Source of the DNA: Actinomycetota bacterium
GTDB taxonomy: Bacteria > Actinomycetota > CADDZG01 > JAHWKV01
DNA: 64,000 nt
Direction: 5' to 3'
Assembly: GCA_030447305.1 (NCBI GenBank)
Contig: JAUJPC010000006.1
Coordinates: 62,001-126,000 of the forward strand
The translations under genes and the position numbers were made by a program. Each line of letters begins with the position of its first letter. The stretch's first letter is position 1. Of the stretch, positions 53,407-61,897 are shown piece after piece. The notes under the pieces were generated by a model. It saw only the letters and a program-made list of their open reading frames with translations. It did not search any database and was not told the origin of the DNA.

Positions 53407-54102
53407 GCAGCCGCTCATACTGCTCAGCTTACGGGCACACCTCGGGCGCAGTGTCGAGCACGGGTTTTGGTTCTCTTGATAAGAACGTGCTCCCAAAATT
53501 CCTAACGAACTACCATTAGAGGTTGACGAGCCAGGCACGGTGAACAGACTCTATGCGAACCAAGGACGGGACGATGGAGAAATTCCCGCGAATCGTCAAT
53601 GGCACAGTTATACGATGAAAGGACGAGAGTCGTTGAGTTCGGCGACTGGCCGAGCCCTTCGCTGGTGTGTCCCCCGGTAGGCCGCCGTCGAACTCGACCA
53701 GGGCAAACCTACTCCCTCTGAAACTCAGTGCCGAGCCACCGGACGGGTGACCTTGATGCCCCGAAAGCGAATGCAGTGCTCGACCTTCATCGTTTGGAGG
53801 GTGATCCCGATATCTCGCCCAAGCAGCTCAAGTGGATTACGGACGTGTTGGGGATCACTCAAGGGCATCAGCCGCGCGTTCCTCGGGCTTACCCCCCAAT
53901 GCTGAGGGTACGCCGCCTCCGCGGAGTGATAAAAGACTTTCGGGCCTCGAACCGCATCTGGATCACCATGTGGACCGCTGAGCCGAAATGCTTTAGCTAA
54001 CAGCTCACCGCCCACTAGACTTCGGCTCGCGGGCCTCGTATTGTCAGCTAACCAACCACTCAGTTGCCTAGGTGGGGGCTGGTCCGGCGCCGTCCTGAGC
54101 CC
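53407..54102. other. Intergenic stretch, no supportable gene
   Basis: About 700 bp. The minus frame of the IS-alpha fragment remains open through 53725 but its residues beyond HEYYLEVLQ have no transposase motif, so it is read-through. The plus frame 53728-54000 overlaps it; neither is convincing. Confidence 0.35.
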
Positions 54103-54500
54103 GTAGGTTTCAAGAAGTCGGCCGTCACACTGCAATACCTCCAAGTAGTACTCGTGGAGCAATCCTCCAAGACGATCCCTGCGACGGATCGACGGATTTC
54201 GGTTCCGGCTGTTGCTTGCGCTTCTCAGTAGCCCGAGGTGGCCGCAGGTCCAGGCTTCGGTGTGGCCTCTCACGGTTGTAGTGTTCGTGTACTCTCGGAG
54301 GACTCGGACCAGATAGCGTCGGCTCCAAACCAGCACCCAATCCAGGCACTCAACCCTCACAGTCCTAACCCACCTCTCGGCGTAGGTTTTGGCGTAGGGC
54401 GCTCCGACCGGAGTCAAGATAACCCTCGTGCCTTCGGCCGAGAACACCTCTTCAAATGGACCGGAGAATTTGGTATCCCGGTCGTGGATCAGGACTCCTA
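54103..54500 (-). mobile_element. IS-alpha copy E, truncated
   Basis: The left inverted repeat (GTAGGTTTCAAGAAG at 54103) is followed by the C-terminal half of the minus-strand transposase: LIHDRDTKFSGPFEEVF (second Asp), YAERWVRTVRVECLDW (Glu) and RRRDRLGGLLHEYYLE at the end. Near 54490-54530 the copy stops abruptly and junction 3 sequence begins, so the half encoding the N-terminal domain and first Asp is missing. Confidence 0.8.
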
Positions 54501-54539
54501 AATGCATGGTGAATCGGAGGCCGCCGAGTTCGACGACCT

Positions 54540-54756
54540 CACAGTTCGTCTGCTCCGTATTTGGTCCGTCAGTCACCGAAAAGCGATACGAACAGCCGCA
54601 ACATGGTGCGAAAGCGCCGCTTCGCCAATTTGGGGCAATCTACGTACAAAACCGGCGCAATATTGCCGAAGATTCCGTATCGTTTGCCACTGTTGTTGGG
54701 GATTTGACGCTTTGACACGGAAGAGGTCGGAGGTTCAAATCCTCGTACGCCCACCA
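54540..54756 (+). tRNA. tRNA-Val type junction 3 with displaced 3' half of tRNA-Val(GAC)
   Basis: The left half repeats the cassette-end pattern (CTCCGTATTTGGTCCGTCAG, CACCGAAAAGCGATACGAAC at 54553-54595). At 54709-54756 the sequence reads GCTTTGACACGGAAG (anticodon arm with GAC), AGGTC, GGAGGTTCAAATCCTCG (T arm) and TACGCCCACCA, ending in an encoded CCA. The 5' half of the tRNA is absent. This is the expected product when an element integrates in the tRNA anticodon loop and pushes the original 3' end to the far side; it marks the outer edge of the cassette array. Not a functional tRNA. Confidence 0.8.
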
Positions 54757-55136
54757 ACTGCTAGGCACATTTTGCGACCGTCTCAAGCCAGTATCTGGTA
54801 GGTAACTTCTGCGGCGTCCCGTCAATGTCCCGTCAGTCAGATGTTACCAGTAGACTTAGAGACCCTTTTGATCGGAAGACGGGTGCGCCTCGGAGCAGGC
54901 CATGTTCTTTTTACGTCGCACCCTTAAGGGGGGCCGGGAAAGCAGATTTTGTGCCTGAAAGAGGGTCCCTTTCGCCTCGGCTCGCCCCCTTAGCTCCGAA
55001 AGTTTTGGCGCGGATGTCCTAAGGAGGTTCGTTTTTTGGGGCTCAAAGCGGTGAGGTGTCGACACAGCTCTTACCAACGCCTGTTACCTAAGAAGCAGGC
55101 TCCGAAAAAGATCTGGACCCGGCACCCTTCCGGTCG
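54757..55136. other. Post-junction spacer, no gene seen
   Basis: About 380 bp. It begins with GTCCCGTCAATGTCCCGTCA (54818-54837), a doubled motif resembling the TGGTCCGTCTTGGTCCGTC pairs inside the cassettes, so it may be a further recombinase arm site. The remainder has no convincing frame. Confidence 0.4.
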
Positions 55137-55466
55137 ATGGTCACCTATCAGAGGGGCGAGCTCGGCGTCGACCCCTTCGACAATCTGGGCAGCGCCGACA
55201 TCACCGCGCACGTGAACTTCTCGGCGCTCGATCGGGCGGCGCAGGACGCCGGGCTGCACGTGCTTCCTCTGCAGACCCAAAAGGATTGGCTGAAGAAGTT
55301 AGGTCTCGCCGAGGTCGTGGCGGAGCTGCGCCGGCAGGCGACAAAGGCTCAGGCCGAGGGCCGCCACGCCGACTACCTGCGGTATCTGGCCGAAAGGTCG
55401 AGGGTCGAGCTTCTGGGCGCCCGTGGAGGCCTGGGCGACTACCTGGTGTTTACGGCAGAGCGCTGA
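55137..55466 (+). pseudogene. MidA/NDUFAF7-type SAM-dependent methyltransferase, C-terminal fragment
   Basis: The frame reads VTYQRGELGVDPFDNLGSAD, ITAHVNFSALDRAAQDAGL and LQTQKDWLKKLGL, ending GGLGDYLVFTAER. This is the last quarter of COG1565-type methyltransferases, where DITAHVDFxAL is characteristic. The SAM-binding Gly-rich loop is absent, so the gene was truncated, probably during rearrangement next to the tRNA site. It converges on the TPR gene with adjoining stops. Confidence 0.65.
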
Positions 55467-56783
55467 TCACCGGCCGGCGGCAAGTTGAGCAAGTGTGTCC
55501 CTGGCCGTGCGGGACCTCAGAGGACTGAACTGAGGGTTGATCTCAAGAGCGGTCTTCAGGTCAGCCTCCGCTGCCGCCTTGTCGCCCAGAGCCAGGTTGA
55601 TCATCCCGGCGTGGTAATAGAGGTTGGCGTTGCGCATTCCAAGAGAACGAGCCTTTCGACTCCACTCCAAAGCTTCGGCGTGCCTGCCGATGTTGTGAAG
55701 GGACCAGGCGTAGGAGTCCTGAACCATGAGAAAGGACCGGGTTTGAATATTCTCTTCCGCAATGGCGAGCGCCCGTTCCGGTTGTCCGTGGTTGGCGTAG
55801 AAAAGAGTGGCATCGACGTCCGGCTTCTCGCCGTTGGCCTCGAACTGCTTCGTCAGCTCCTCGAACAGCCGGTACTGCTTTTGAGCCCGCTCTTGTTTAC
55901 CCAGCGACTCCAGAAGCTCACCGTACTCGATCACCCAACCCGGCTCGGGAGACAGGTCGACCACTTTCGCGTAGTTGCGGACCGCAGCATCGGTCTTGCC
56001 CATAGCTGCCTGTACCTTGGCGATACCTTGAAGCAGGGGAATGTACCTTGACCCGGTGGCTTGCCCCTTTTCGTACTCACGCAACGCGGTCTTGAAATCG
56101 CCCGAGTCGAACGCCAGCTCCCCCAAAAAGTAGTGGGCGAAGGCTTTGTCGTCGGCCGTGCCTGCGCTCTTGAGAGCCCGCTGCATTAGGGCTTCGGCCT
56201 GAACCAGATCACCCCTGAGCTCCCACGTGTAGGAGGCCCGGGCAAGCGACGCGGTATCTGGGGAAAGGTCCACCATCCTTTGGGCCGCGTCAAAAGCGGC
56301 CGGGTAGTTGCCCAGTTGCGTCTCGGCATCGGAGAGCACCCCGTACAGCGCAGAGTTGGCCTCGTTAATCTGGATTCCCTGCTCCGCCCAGCTCTTGGCT
56401 TCCGGGAACCTGTGCCGGCCGGCCGCCAGCGCAGCCATTCCCAAACACGCCGGGTAGTTGTCCTGGGCGTTGATCTCGAGCGACCGGCGCAAGACCTCTT
56501 CCGCCTTGGGATAATAGGACGAGTCGATGGTGACCCTGGCTTGCTCAACATAGGCCAACCCAAGGGAGGCCAGCGACACATAATCGTTGGGCACTGCCTT
56601 GGCCCGCGCCTCGAGGGCCGGGATGCTGTTTCGGGAGCCGGCGCCACCACGCGCAACACTGGCCGGCTGCGCCGGCTGAGACACTTGGGGCTTGAGCAAC
56701 GCCAGCACGCCGCCGACGAACAGCACGGCGCCCACCGCGAGGGCGATCACCAGCGCAACGGTCCTGCTCCGGGGCCCAGTCAC
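55467..56783 (-). CDS. Membrane-anchored TPR protein
   Basis: A 438-aa protein. One N-terminal membrane helix (VALVIALAVGAVLFVGGVLAL, residues about 9-29) is followed by a Ser/Pro-rich linker and about nine tetratricopeptide-like helix pairs, for example LASLGLAYVEQARVT, AEEVLRRSLEINAQDNYPA, ALREYEKGQATGSRYIPLL and LALGDKAAAEADLKTALEINP. The TPR part is outside the membrane. Its ATG overlaps the end of the sortase gene by four bases, so it is the last gene of the DUF4331-sortase-TPR operon. Likely a scaffold for assembly of surface proteins. Confidence 0.85.
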   Translation of the reverse strand: MTGPRSRTVALVIALAVGAVLFVGGVLALLKPQVSQPAQPASVARGGAGSRNSIPALEARAKAVPNDYVSLASLGLAYVEQARVTIDSSYYPKAEEVLRRSLEINAQDNYPACLGMAALAAGRHRFPEAKSWAEQGIQINEANSALYGVLSDAETQLGNYPAAFDAAQRMVDLSPDTASLARASYTWELRGDLVQAEALMQRALKSAGTADDKAFAHYFLGELAFDSGDFKTALREYEKGQATGSRYIPLLQGIAKVQAAMGKTDAAVRNYAKVVDLSPEPGWVIEYGELLESLGKQERAQKQYRLFEELTKQFEANGEKPDVDATLFYANHGQPERALAIAEENIQTRSFLMVQDSYAWSLHNIGRHAEALEWSRKARSLGMRNANLYYHAGMINLALGDKAAAEADLKTALEINPQFSPLRSRTARDTLAQLAAGR

Positions 56784-57547
56784 CGCGCGGCTCCTGCCTG
56801 GGTGGCCGGAGGCGAAACCTGGCGGGCAAATACCACCACGTTATCCTGGTAACTGTGGGTTTCTCGATTGAAGACGCCTCCGCAGGTGATCAGCCTCAGG
56901 GTCGGCTCGGGCGTCGAACCGTACACGAGCTGCGTCGGGAACTGGTCCTTGGGATACTGACCAACCTCGGTAACCTGAAAAGTCACGCTGCTACCATCCT
57001 TTCGTTGTATCAAAACTTGAGATCCCTGCTGAAGCAATCCGAGCTTGAAGAAGACGGCAGGTCCGCGAAACGAGTCCACGTGGCCCACCACCACGGCGGG
57101 GCCGGGATCACCAGGGCGGGTGCCCTCAACCCACCAACCTGCGACTGCGAAGTCCTCCGGAGCCTCCAGACTGCCGTCCGGCTGCAAACGCAGATCCGTC
57201 AGCTCGCTGCTCACGCCGATGCTCGGCAGGTCTACCCGAACCGGGAGCGGGGTTTCCGGAGCCAGCGCTGGCCCCTGCGTCGTCGGGCCCGGCAAGCTGA
57301 CCTCGGTCGCAACCGCCCCCCCAGACGCAACAGCGCGTCTGGTCGCCTCCCGCAAAGTCGGTTCGCCGTCAACGAGGGCGATAGCCGCCACAGCCGCGGC
57401 GAAGCAGGCCAACATGACCACGGCAACGAGCGCTACAACAAGCCTGTACGTCAGAGGGGTGCGGCGAGGGTCACCCGGCGCTGCTGATCTCCGAGTGACC
57501 CTCGCCGACCCTCCTTGGGACGCCGAGCCCATAATCTTGCGACTCAA
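56780..57547 (-). CDS. Class F sortase
   Basis: A 255-aa membrane-anchored transpeptidase. An N-terminal helix (LVVALVAVVMLACFAAAVAAI) is followed by a variable linker and the sortase barrel: IPVRVDLPSIGV-like opening (VRVDLPSIGVSSELTDL), VVVGHVDSFRG with the catalytic His, and LRLITCGGVFN with the catalytic Cys. VVVFARQ near the end closes the barrel. Class F sortases are typical of Actinomycetota and attach surface proteins to the envelope. It lies 12 bp after the DUF4331 gene, whose C-terminus ends in a membrane helix and a short charged tail, and may act on it. Confidence 0.9.
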   Translation of the reverse strand: MSRKIMGSASQGGSARVTRRSAAPGDPRRTPLTYRLVVALVAVVMLACFAAAVAAIALVDGEPTLREATRRAVASGGAVATEVSLPGPTTQGPALAPETPLPVRVDLPSIGVSSELTDLRLQPDGSLEAPEDFAVAGWWVEGTRPGDPGPAVVVGHVDSFRGPAVFFKLGLLQQGSQVLIQRKDGSSVTFQVTEVGQYPKDQFPTQLVYGSTPEPTLRLITCGGVFNRETHSYQDNVVVFARQVSPPATQAGAAR

Positions 57548-57559
57548 CGCCCGTTCCGC

Positions 57560-59251
57560 CTAGTCGGTGCTGATCTTGCGAGTCAGCAGGTAGGTCACGG
57601 AGCCCGCCATGAGCAGACCGATCACCACCGCCGAGATAGGCACGATCGGCATGGAATCCGAGTCGGACGTGCCGCCCGCTCCGGCGCCAACGCCTCCCGT
57701 GGGAGCCGTCGAGTTACCGGCGACCTCAGTGCCGGCCCCAGGAGCTGCAGGGGCTGCAGAGCTGGAGGCAGCGATGTTCGTAGTGCCGCCACCGGCTGCT
57801 CGGTTCACGTCGGCACTGTGGGGCAGCGCAACGTAGGGGAACGAAGAACCGAACGGCAGCTCGTTCTGATTGACCCCGTCACCGGCTGCCAGCGCCTCCA
57901 CGAGCTCGCCCGTTTGGGCAGCGCCCTCAACTGCTTGAAGTGCGATGTCGACCACGTCGTCCGTCAGCCTCCTGCCGTTGGGGAATCCGGCTAGGTCCTT
58001 GGCCAGGACCCCGAGGCGGTTGGGGTTTGCCGTCGGAGGAATGCTCATGTTGAGGCGGAGCATCTCTGAAGGCTGGAACTCGGCGCCCTTCCTACCGTCT
58101 TTGTTGAGCATCTGCGAGTTGAGGTCGATGGGCAGCGCCACGTTTCCATCGGGTCCTGCACACTCCTTGCAGATACCGGTGAGGAAGATCTCGAACAGGT
58201 CGTTACGAGGGGTCGCGGGAGCCGGCAGCTTGTAGATGCTCTCGATCAACTTCGGAACGATCGGATCCAGGACCTTCTCCACCACGGGGGCCACAGTGGC
58301 GTCCTTGTCGGGCGTAAGTCCGTTGAAGGCGTCCTTCAGCTTCACCGGCACCACGACTTCGTTAACCAGCGGGTTACCGAGGCGTGACACCTGCGTGAAC
58401 TCGCCCGAACCGGAGCCGTTGACATCGGCGCTCTTGCGCTCGGTGGTGCTCCAGACACCGATCACCGGGTTTCCTTTGGAATCACCCTTGGCGGCCAGCA
58501 GATCCTTGGGAACCTGCACGGCCAGCGTGTTGACGTTGTAGCCGGTCAGGGTGTCCTGGCCGGATGACTTGAGGTCCGTGCCGTACAGAAGATCGAACAC
58601 CCGCAGGTCAAGGAAGAACGAGTCGTCGGCCTGTCCGGCAAAGGCCAGGCCCTTGTTGCCTTCGATCTTCTTGACGGCCTCCCGGCGGAGCTTCGCGTAG
58701 TCCGGCATGGAAGCTTTGCCGGTGTGCGAGGGAGCGACGATCCCGTCATCCACCAGGGTCTCGGTTTCGCCGTCCGTGGTCACCGTCAACTTGTAGGTCT
58801 GGAAGAAGTTGAGATTCTTGTCGGTCAGGCTCTTCACCGGGCCGGTGTTGTAAAGGAACTGGCCGGAGTCATCCCGGTAGTTGTTCTTGAAGGTCCAGGT
58901 GTACTGAACGTGGGGCTTGGCGTCGCCGACGTTGTCCACCAGGATGTTGTACCTGGCGTCCTCGGCGAAGGGGTAGAAGTTCGGACCGCCATTGGGCTCC
59001 TGGAACGGGATCCAGTTGGCCAGCAGCGTCACGGTGTCGGGCTTGTCGGGGCTGACAAACGCGTAGGTGTCGGTGTTGTCGGCGCGGGGGTCACCTGCAA
59101 TGAGCGGCGCCTCCCGGTGGCTGGAAGCCGAACCGACGCCCGGCAAGATCAAGGCGGTTGTACCAAGCAGCATCGCCAGGAGAACGGAAGTTAGCCGTCT
59201 CTGGCGTGGGGGGGCAGACGAAGGCCCCTTAGGGGAACTATCTGAGTTCAT
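57560..59251 (-). CDS. Secreted DUF4331 protein with C-terminal membrane anchor
   Basis: A 563-aa protein. An ATG at 59251 preceded by AGGAGAGTGAG is preferred to the longer frame. A signal peptide (RRLTSVLLAMLLGTTALILP, then GVGSAS) precedes the DUF4331 hallmark SSHREAPLI, ADNTDTYAF and ANWIPFQEPNGGPNFY. A single CKEC pair occurs near residue 380. The tail is Ala/Gly/Thr-rich followed by MPIVPISAVVIGLLMAGSVT and a short basic end, so it is anchored outside the cell. No canonical LPxTG is present; MPIVP could be a divergent sorting signal for the neighbouring sortase. The role of DUF4331 is unknown. Confidence 0.9.
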   Translation of the reverse strand: MNSDSSPKGPSSAPPRQRRLTSVLLAMLLGTTALILPGVGSASSHREAPLIAGDPRADNTDTYAFVSPDKPDTVTLLANWIPFQEPNGGPNFYPFAEDARYNILVDNVGDAKPHVQYTWTFKNNYRDDSGQFLYNTGPVKSLTDKNLNFFQTYKLTVTTDGETETLVDDGIVAPSHTGKASMPDYAKLRREAVKKIEGNKGLAFAGQADDSFFLDLRVFDLLYGTDLKSSGQDTLTGYNVNTLAVQVPKDLLAAKGDSKGNPVIGVWSTTERKSADVNGSGSGEFTQVSRLGNPLVNEVVVPVKLKDAFNGLTPDKDATVAPVVEKVLDPIVPKLIESIYKLPAPATPRNDLFEIFLTGICKECAGPDGNVALPIDLNSQMLNKDGRKGAEFQPSEMLRLNMSIPPTANPNRLGVLAKDLAGFPNGRRLTDDVVDIALQAVEGAAQTGELVEALAAGDGVNQNELPFGSSFPYVALPHSADVNRAAGGGTTNIAASSSAAPAAPGAGTEVAGNSTAPTGGVGAGAGGTSDSDSMPIVPISAVVIGLLMAGSVTYLLTRKISTD

Positions 59252-59607
59252 CTCACTCTCCTGATAGGCATTACGGACGGCATCGCCATAGGTAGCCCTC
59301 AGCCCGCGGATCCTGGCCCTTGAAGGCCCGTGTGAAGAGAGCTTGCGAAAACGATTGGCTGAATGCGAAACACCTGGGTGGCCGTTATGGACGCTCAGGT
59401 TCCAACTTTCCTGCACACCCACCTGGTCCTCAGCCAGGCAATTGTCCGTGACGGTTTTACTTTTGTTCGGCGGGGCCCGCAGTTTGGATGGTTACTGGTT
59501 ATCTGAAAGTGCCGTATCTCGTATCGCTGCCAAAACCCCTTCGGCAATCCGGCCTGGCCGCTCCCCTATCCCCTGCACTTTGGAGGGGATACATCGGGGA
59601 TCAACCT
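59252..59607. other. Upstream region of the DUF4331 operon
   Basis: About 360 bp between the operon start and the truncated gnd gene. No gene or recognisable hairpin; it should contain the operon promoter, but I cannot point to reliable -35/-10 boxes. Confidence 0.4.
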
Positions 59608-59886
59608 CTACCACTTCGCCTTTTCGGTTGGAGTTGCCGCCGTCGTAAGCACGTCGCCCTCATCGAGCAGCTTGCACATATCGTCGATGTTGCGCTGGGT
59701 GACGTCGCCCGAGGGCACCATCAGCCACACCACCTTCGGGGAAGGCAGCTGGCTGACGAGGTCGGCCAGGTCCTTCGCCTGCTGGGTGTTGGACCGGGAG
59801 TAACCGATCACCTCGTGACCGTCACGCTCCAGGCGCTCCTTCATGTTGCCGCCCATGCGGCCGAGCCCTACCAGTCCGATCTTCAT
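59608..59886 (-). pseudogene. gnd: 6-phosphogluconate dehydrogenase, N-terminal fragment
   Basis: Starts MKIGLVGLGRMGGNM (NADP-binding GxGxxG), continues RLERDGHEVIGYSRS and VVWLMVPSGDVTQRN, the first Rossmann half of decarboxylating 6-phosphogluconate dehydrogenase of the YqeC/Gnd2 type. After LLDEGDVL the sequence diverges to TTAATPTEKAKW and stops, so about 200 residues including the catalytic Lys and Glu are missing. Its ATG overlaps the stop of the upstream isomerase gene (ATGA), preserving the normal operon order. Confidence 0.8.
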
Positions 59887-60135
59887 GACATCACCTCTCG
59901 AAGTTGCTCCAGGGTCACCTTGCCACCCGTCTCCCGGCCTGTGGAGACTGCGGTAGTCGCCCTGAGCCTGTGCTGAGATGAGGTCACCAAATGAATAGGT
60001 TGCATGCGGAATGGCCAGGTCCTCGCCCATATCGGGGTCGACGACCTGAATGAACACACCGGTGTTGGGGCCTCCCTTGTGAAGCTGTCCGGTTGAGTGC
60101 AGATACCGGGGCCCGAAGCCGACAGTCGTGGCTAC
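59887..60135 (-). pseudogene. pgi: Glucose-6-phosphate isomerase (or transaldolase-isomerase fusion), C-terminal fragment
   Basis: The frame reads HRVATTVGFGPRYLHSTGQL, HKGGPNTGVFIQVVD and IPHATYSFGDLISAQAQGDY, the end of the phosphoglucose isomerase domain as found in transaldolase/isomerase fusions. A one-base shift near 59940 is needed to reach the native end (KVTLEQLREVMS-stop), which overlaps the gnd ATG. Upstream of about 60135 the sequence switches to a pilus gene fragment. Both pentose-phosphate genes here are therefore dead leftovers. Confidence 0.8.
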
Positions 60136-60145
60136 CCGGTGCTTG

Positions 60146-60464
60146 TCACCCCGGGAAGATAGCGAGCCCAACCAGGCCGCTGGCCAACTTGAGGCCAAGA
60201 AATAGTCCGAGGCCGCCAGCATCACCGGTCAGCCGTAACCTGTTGGCGGTCTCATTTAAGTCAAGCCCGACTCGTCGGGACGCACTAAGAAGCCAGTTGC
60301 CAGCATGCTGGAGTGCCGGGCGCAACAGCTCTTCAAAAATGAAAGTCCGAAACACCGGAACGATCGGCGGGTCGATCTTGGCCGGAAGATCCGGCCGCAA
60401 GGCGTCCAACCGTGCATACAGCGGGGGCCTGGCAGCTCCAAGAGGCTGACTCGTCAATACCATC
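60146..60464 (-). pseudogene. Type II secretion / Tad pilus F-type protein fragment
   Basis: RPPLYARLDALRPDLPAKID, then LLRPALQHAGNWLLSASRRV and LDLNETANRLRLTGDAGGLG followed by a first membrane helix (FLGLKLASGLVGLAIF) resemble the N-terminal part of TadB/TadC-like T2SSF proteins in actinomycetes. The C-terminal GspF domain is missing and the frame ends at the junction with the isomerase fragment. The ATG overlaps the stop of the upstream repeat-derived frame (TGATG). Confidence 0.5.
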
Positions 60465-60465
60465 A

Positions 60466-60646
60466 ATTCTCCTCCGACAGTTGCACCGGGCAGTGATGGG
60501 CAGCCAGACGCTCAGCCGTCACAACCGGCAAGCCACGCACGGACATCCGCACCTCCGCCTGCCATACGACGTCGTCCTTCGACCTAAGAACCTTGGAGGG
60601 TAGGCCAACCAGGTCGGCTGTTACCTTCACGTCCCCGAACAGGAAT
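60466..60646 (-). repeat. Dispersed 175-180 bp coding repeat, copy 2
   Basis: Matches 30474-30645 with about 85-90 percent identity by eye. Here it is open in one frame: FGDVKVTADLVGLPSKVL, then DDVVWQAEVRMSVRGLPVV and AERLAAHHCPVQLSEEN-stop. The preservation of reading frame and synonymous-looking differences suggest a former protein C-terminus. Family unknown. Confidence 0.7.
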
Positions 60647-61095
60647 CTGCTTAGGTTTTGATAGCTCCTCCTCGGAGTTGACCATCCCGTAACGCCACTG
60701 TGGCTCCGGTGGACGAAGGCATGATTAGCCCCCTCGAGATAGGCGTTATCGATCTGTACCAACCCATCACTTTTTGGGCCGACGTTCTGGATATCTGGCT
60801 AGACAGCGACCGGATAGTGCTCGTGGCGTCGGCGGGCGCAGGTGAGAAGAAGTCCTGCGAGTTCTGTGGAGACCGAGGCAGTTACAGGCTCGAGCGCTTC
60901 AGAACGAAGTGGGTATGGCCGGGACTGCCTGATGGGCCTGGCGTCGCTGGCCGCCGCGGGTCGACAGTTACCCGAGCTCCCCGCGCCTGATGCGAGACGA
61001 TCGCCGAAGCGCCGACAGCCAGGGGAGGAGTGGGGGTTGGCCGGGTGAAGCGGAGTGCGATTTAGCCACCTCAGCCAAAGGCGGAGTTCGATAAA
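60647..61095. other. No firm gene; one doubtful frame
   Basis: A plus frame (60700-60990) contains FWADVLDIWLDSDRIVLVAS and CEFCGDRGSYRLERF, which could be the zinc-binding start of a protein such as an ISL3-type transposase, but it decays into Gly/Arg-rich sequence. I do not annotate it as a gene. Confidence 0.3.
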
Positions 61096-61213
61096 CCATC
61101 CCAACCGCCAGAAGACACACTGTCCCCGGGGCGATCCGTATTCGGGCGAGAACCTCTACGTCGATCCGAATGGAAACCGGCGTTGCCGGGCTTGCAAGGT
61201 GATGGCCCGATAG
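61096..61213 (+). pseudogene. Single zinc-knuckle module, homologous to the triple protein at 28.1 kb
   Basis: Frame NRQKTHCPRGDPYSGENLYV then DPNGNRRCRACKVMAR-stop. It is the same module as in the 192-aa protein of cassette 1 (GENLYVDPNGNRRCxxC), with the second zinc ligand His changed to Asp (CPRGDPY). There is no start codon of its own and the upstream sequence is unrelated, so it is a terminal scrap of a similar gene. Confidence 0.65.
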
Positions 61214-61400
61214 GGCTTAGCGTCCTTCCTCGCATCGGGTTCTGCCCCCTGCTGGCGAACCGCTATACGCCAATACGCCTGCGTGCAGCGCCGTGCGTGC
61301 CGGTGACAGTGCCGGATCGACATGGCTTATTGCAGAGTTCGGGACTGTCCGTTCCACGACCAGAGCTACCTCCGCATCGATCGCAGCTCGGTAACCACTG

Positions 61401-61781
61401 CTAAAGCATCTTCCGCAGTTCAGGCCATACATCTCGCACCTGCTCGACTTGGAGCATTCTTAGCCTGTAGTCGCCGAGAATTGTCTTGCCCCTCCTTGTC
61501 TTCAGGCGATGGTAGGTGCTTCCTGCGCTGAAGCTAGCGACGAGATAGCCGAACTCCTCGTCCGTTATCCCTTTATCCCTCACGGGCTGTAAATTGATGC
61601 CATGAAACCGAAATGCTTGGGGCAGCGAGACGAGCATTTGCTCTACTTCATTCACTTTGCCGAGACTGATGCTGAGCAATTCGAGACGTCTTAGTCTGAA
61701 CCATTGGTAAGCGCTGAAGAGCACCGAGAGCACCGACACAATAAGTGTGGCGAGTAGTACCCGGATTTCTGGCTCATCCAT
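61401..61781 (-). CDS. Single-pass membrane protein, unknown
   Basis: A 126-aa protein if started at the ATG at 61781 (MDEPEIRVLLATLIV), which has AGGAGG five bases upstream; the longer frame lacks such a site. One N-terminal helix (VLLATLIVSVLSVLFSAYQW) then a charged cytosolic part (RRLELLSISLGKVNEVEQML, TYHRLKTRRGKTILGDYRL). Family unknown. It is followed in order by another small membrane gene upstream (61898-62149), same strand, about 115 bp apart. Confidence 0.65.
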   Translation of the reverse strand: MDEPEIRVLLATLIVSVLSVLFSAYQWFRLRRLELLSISLGKVNEVEQMLVSLPQAFRFHGINLQPVRDKGITDEEFGYLVASFSAGSTYHRLKTRRGKTILGDYRLRMLQVEQVRDVWPELRKML

Positions 61782-61897
61782 GTGGCCTCCTAAGGTTAAA
61801 TCTCCTCCGAATCCCAGGAAGAGCAATGGGATCCGGGGAAAAGGCGAGCCCGGGCCCGCCACCGGTCCTGGAACCGGTCGCAGCAAATCGCGCAGAC

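Noticed and set aside
53725-54102. C-terminal extension of the truncated transposase as a fusion protein
   Set aside because: Transposase similarity ends at the inverted repeat (54103). The rest is read-through into spacer without family features.
54709-54756. A functional tRNA-Val gene
   Set aside because: Only the 3' half with CCA is present; upstream sequence does not form the D arm or 5' acceptor strand.
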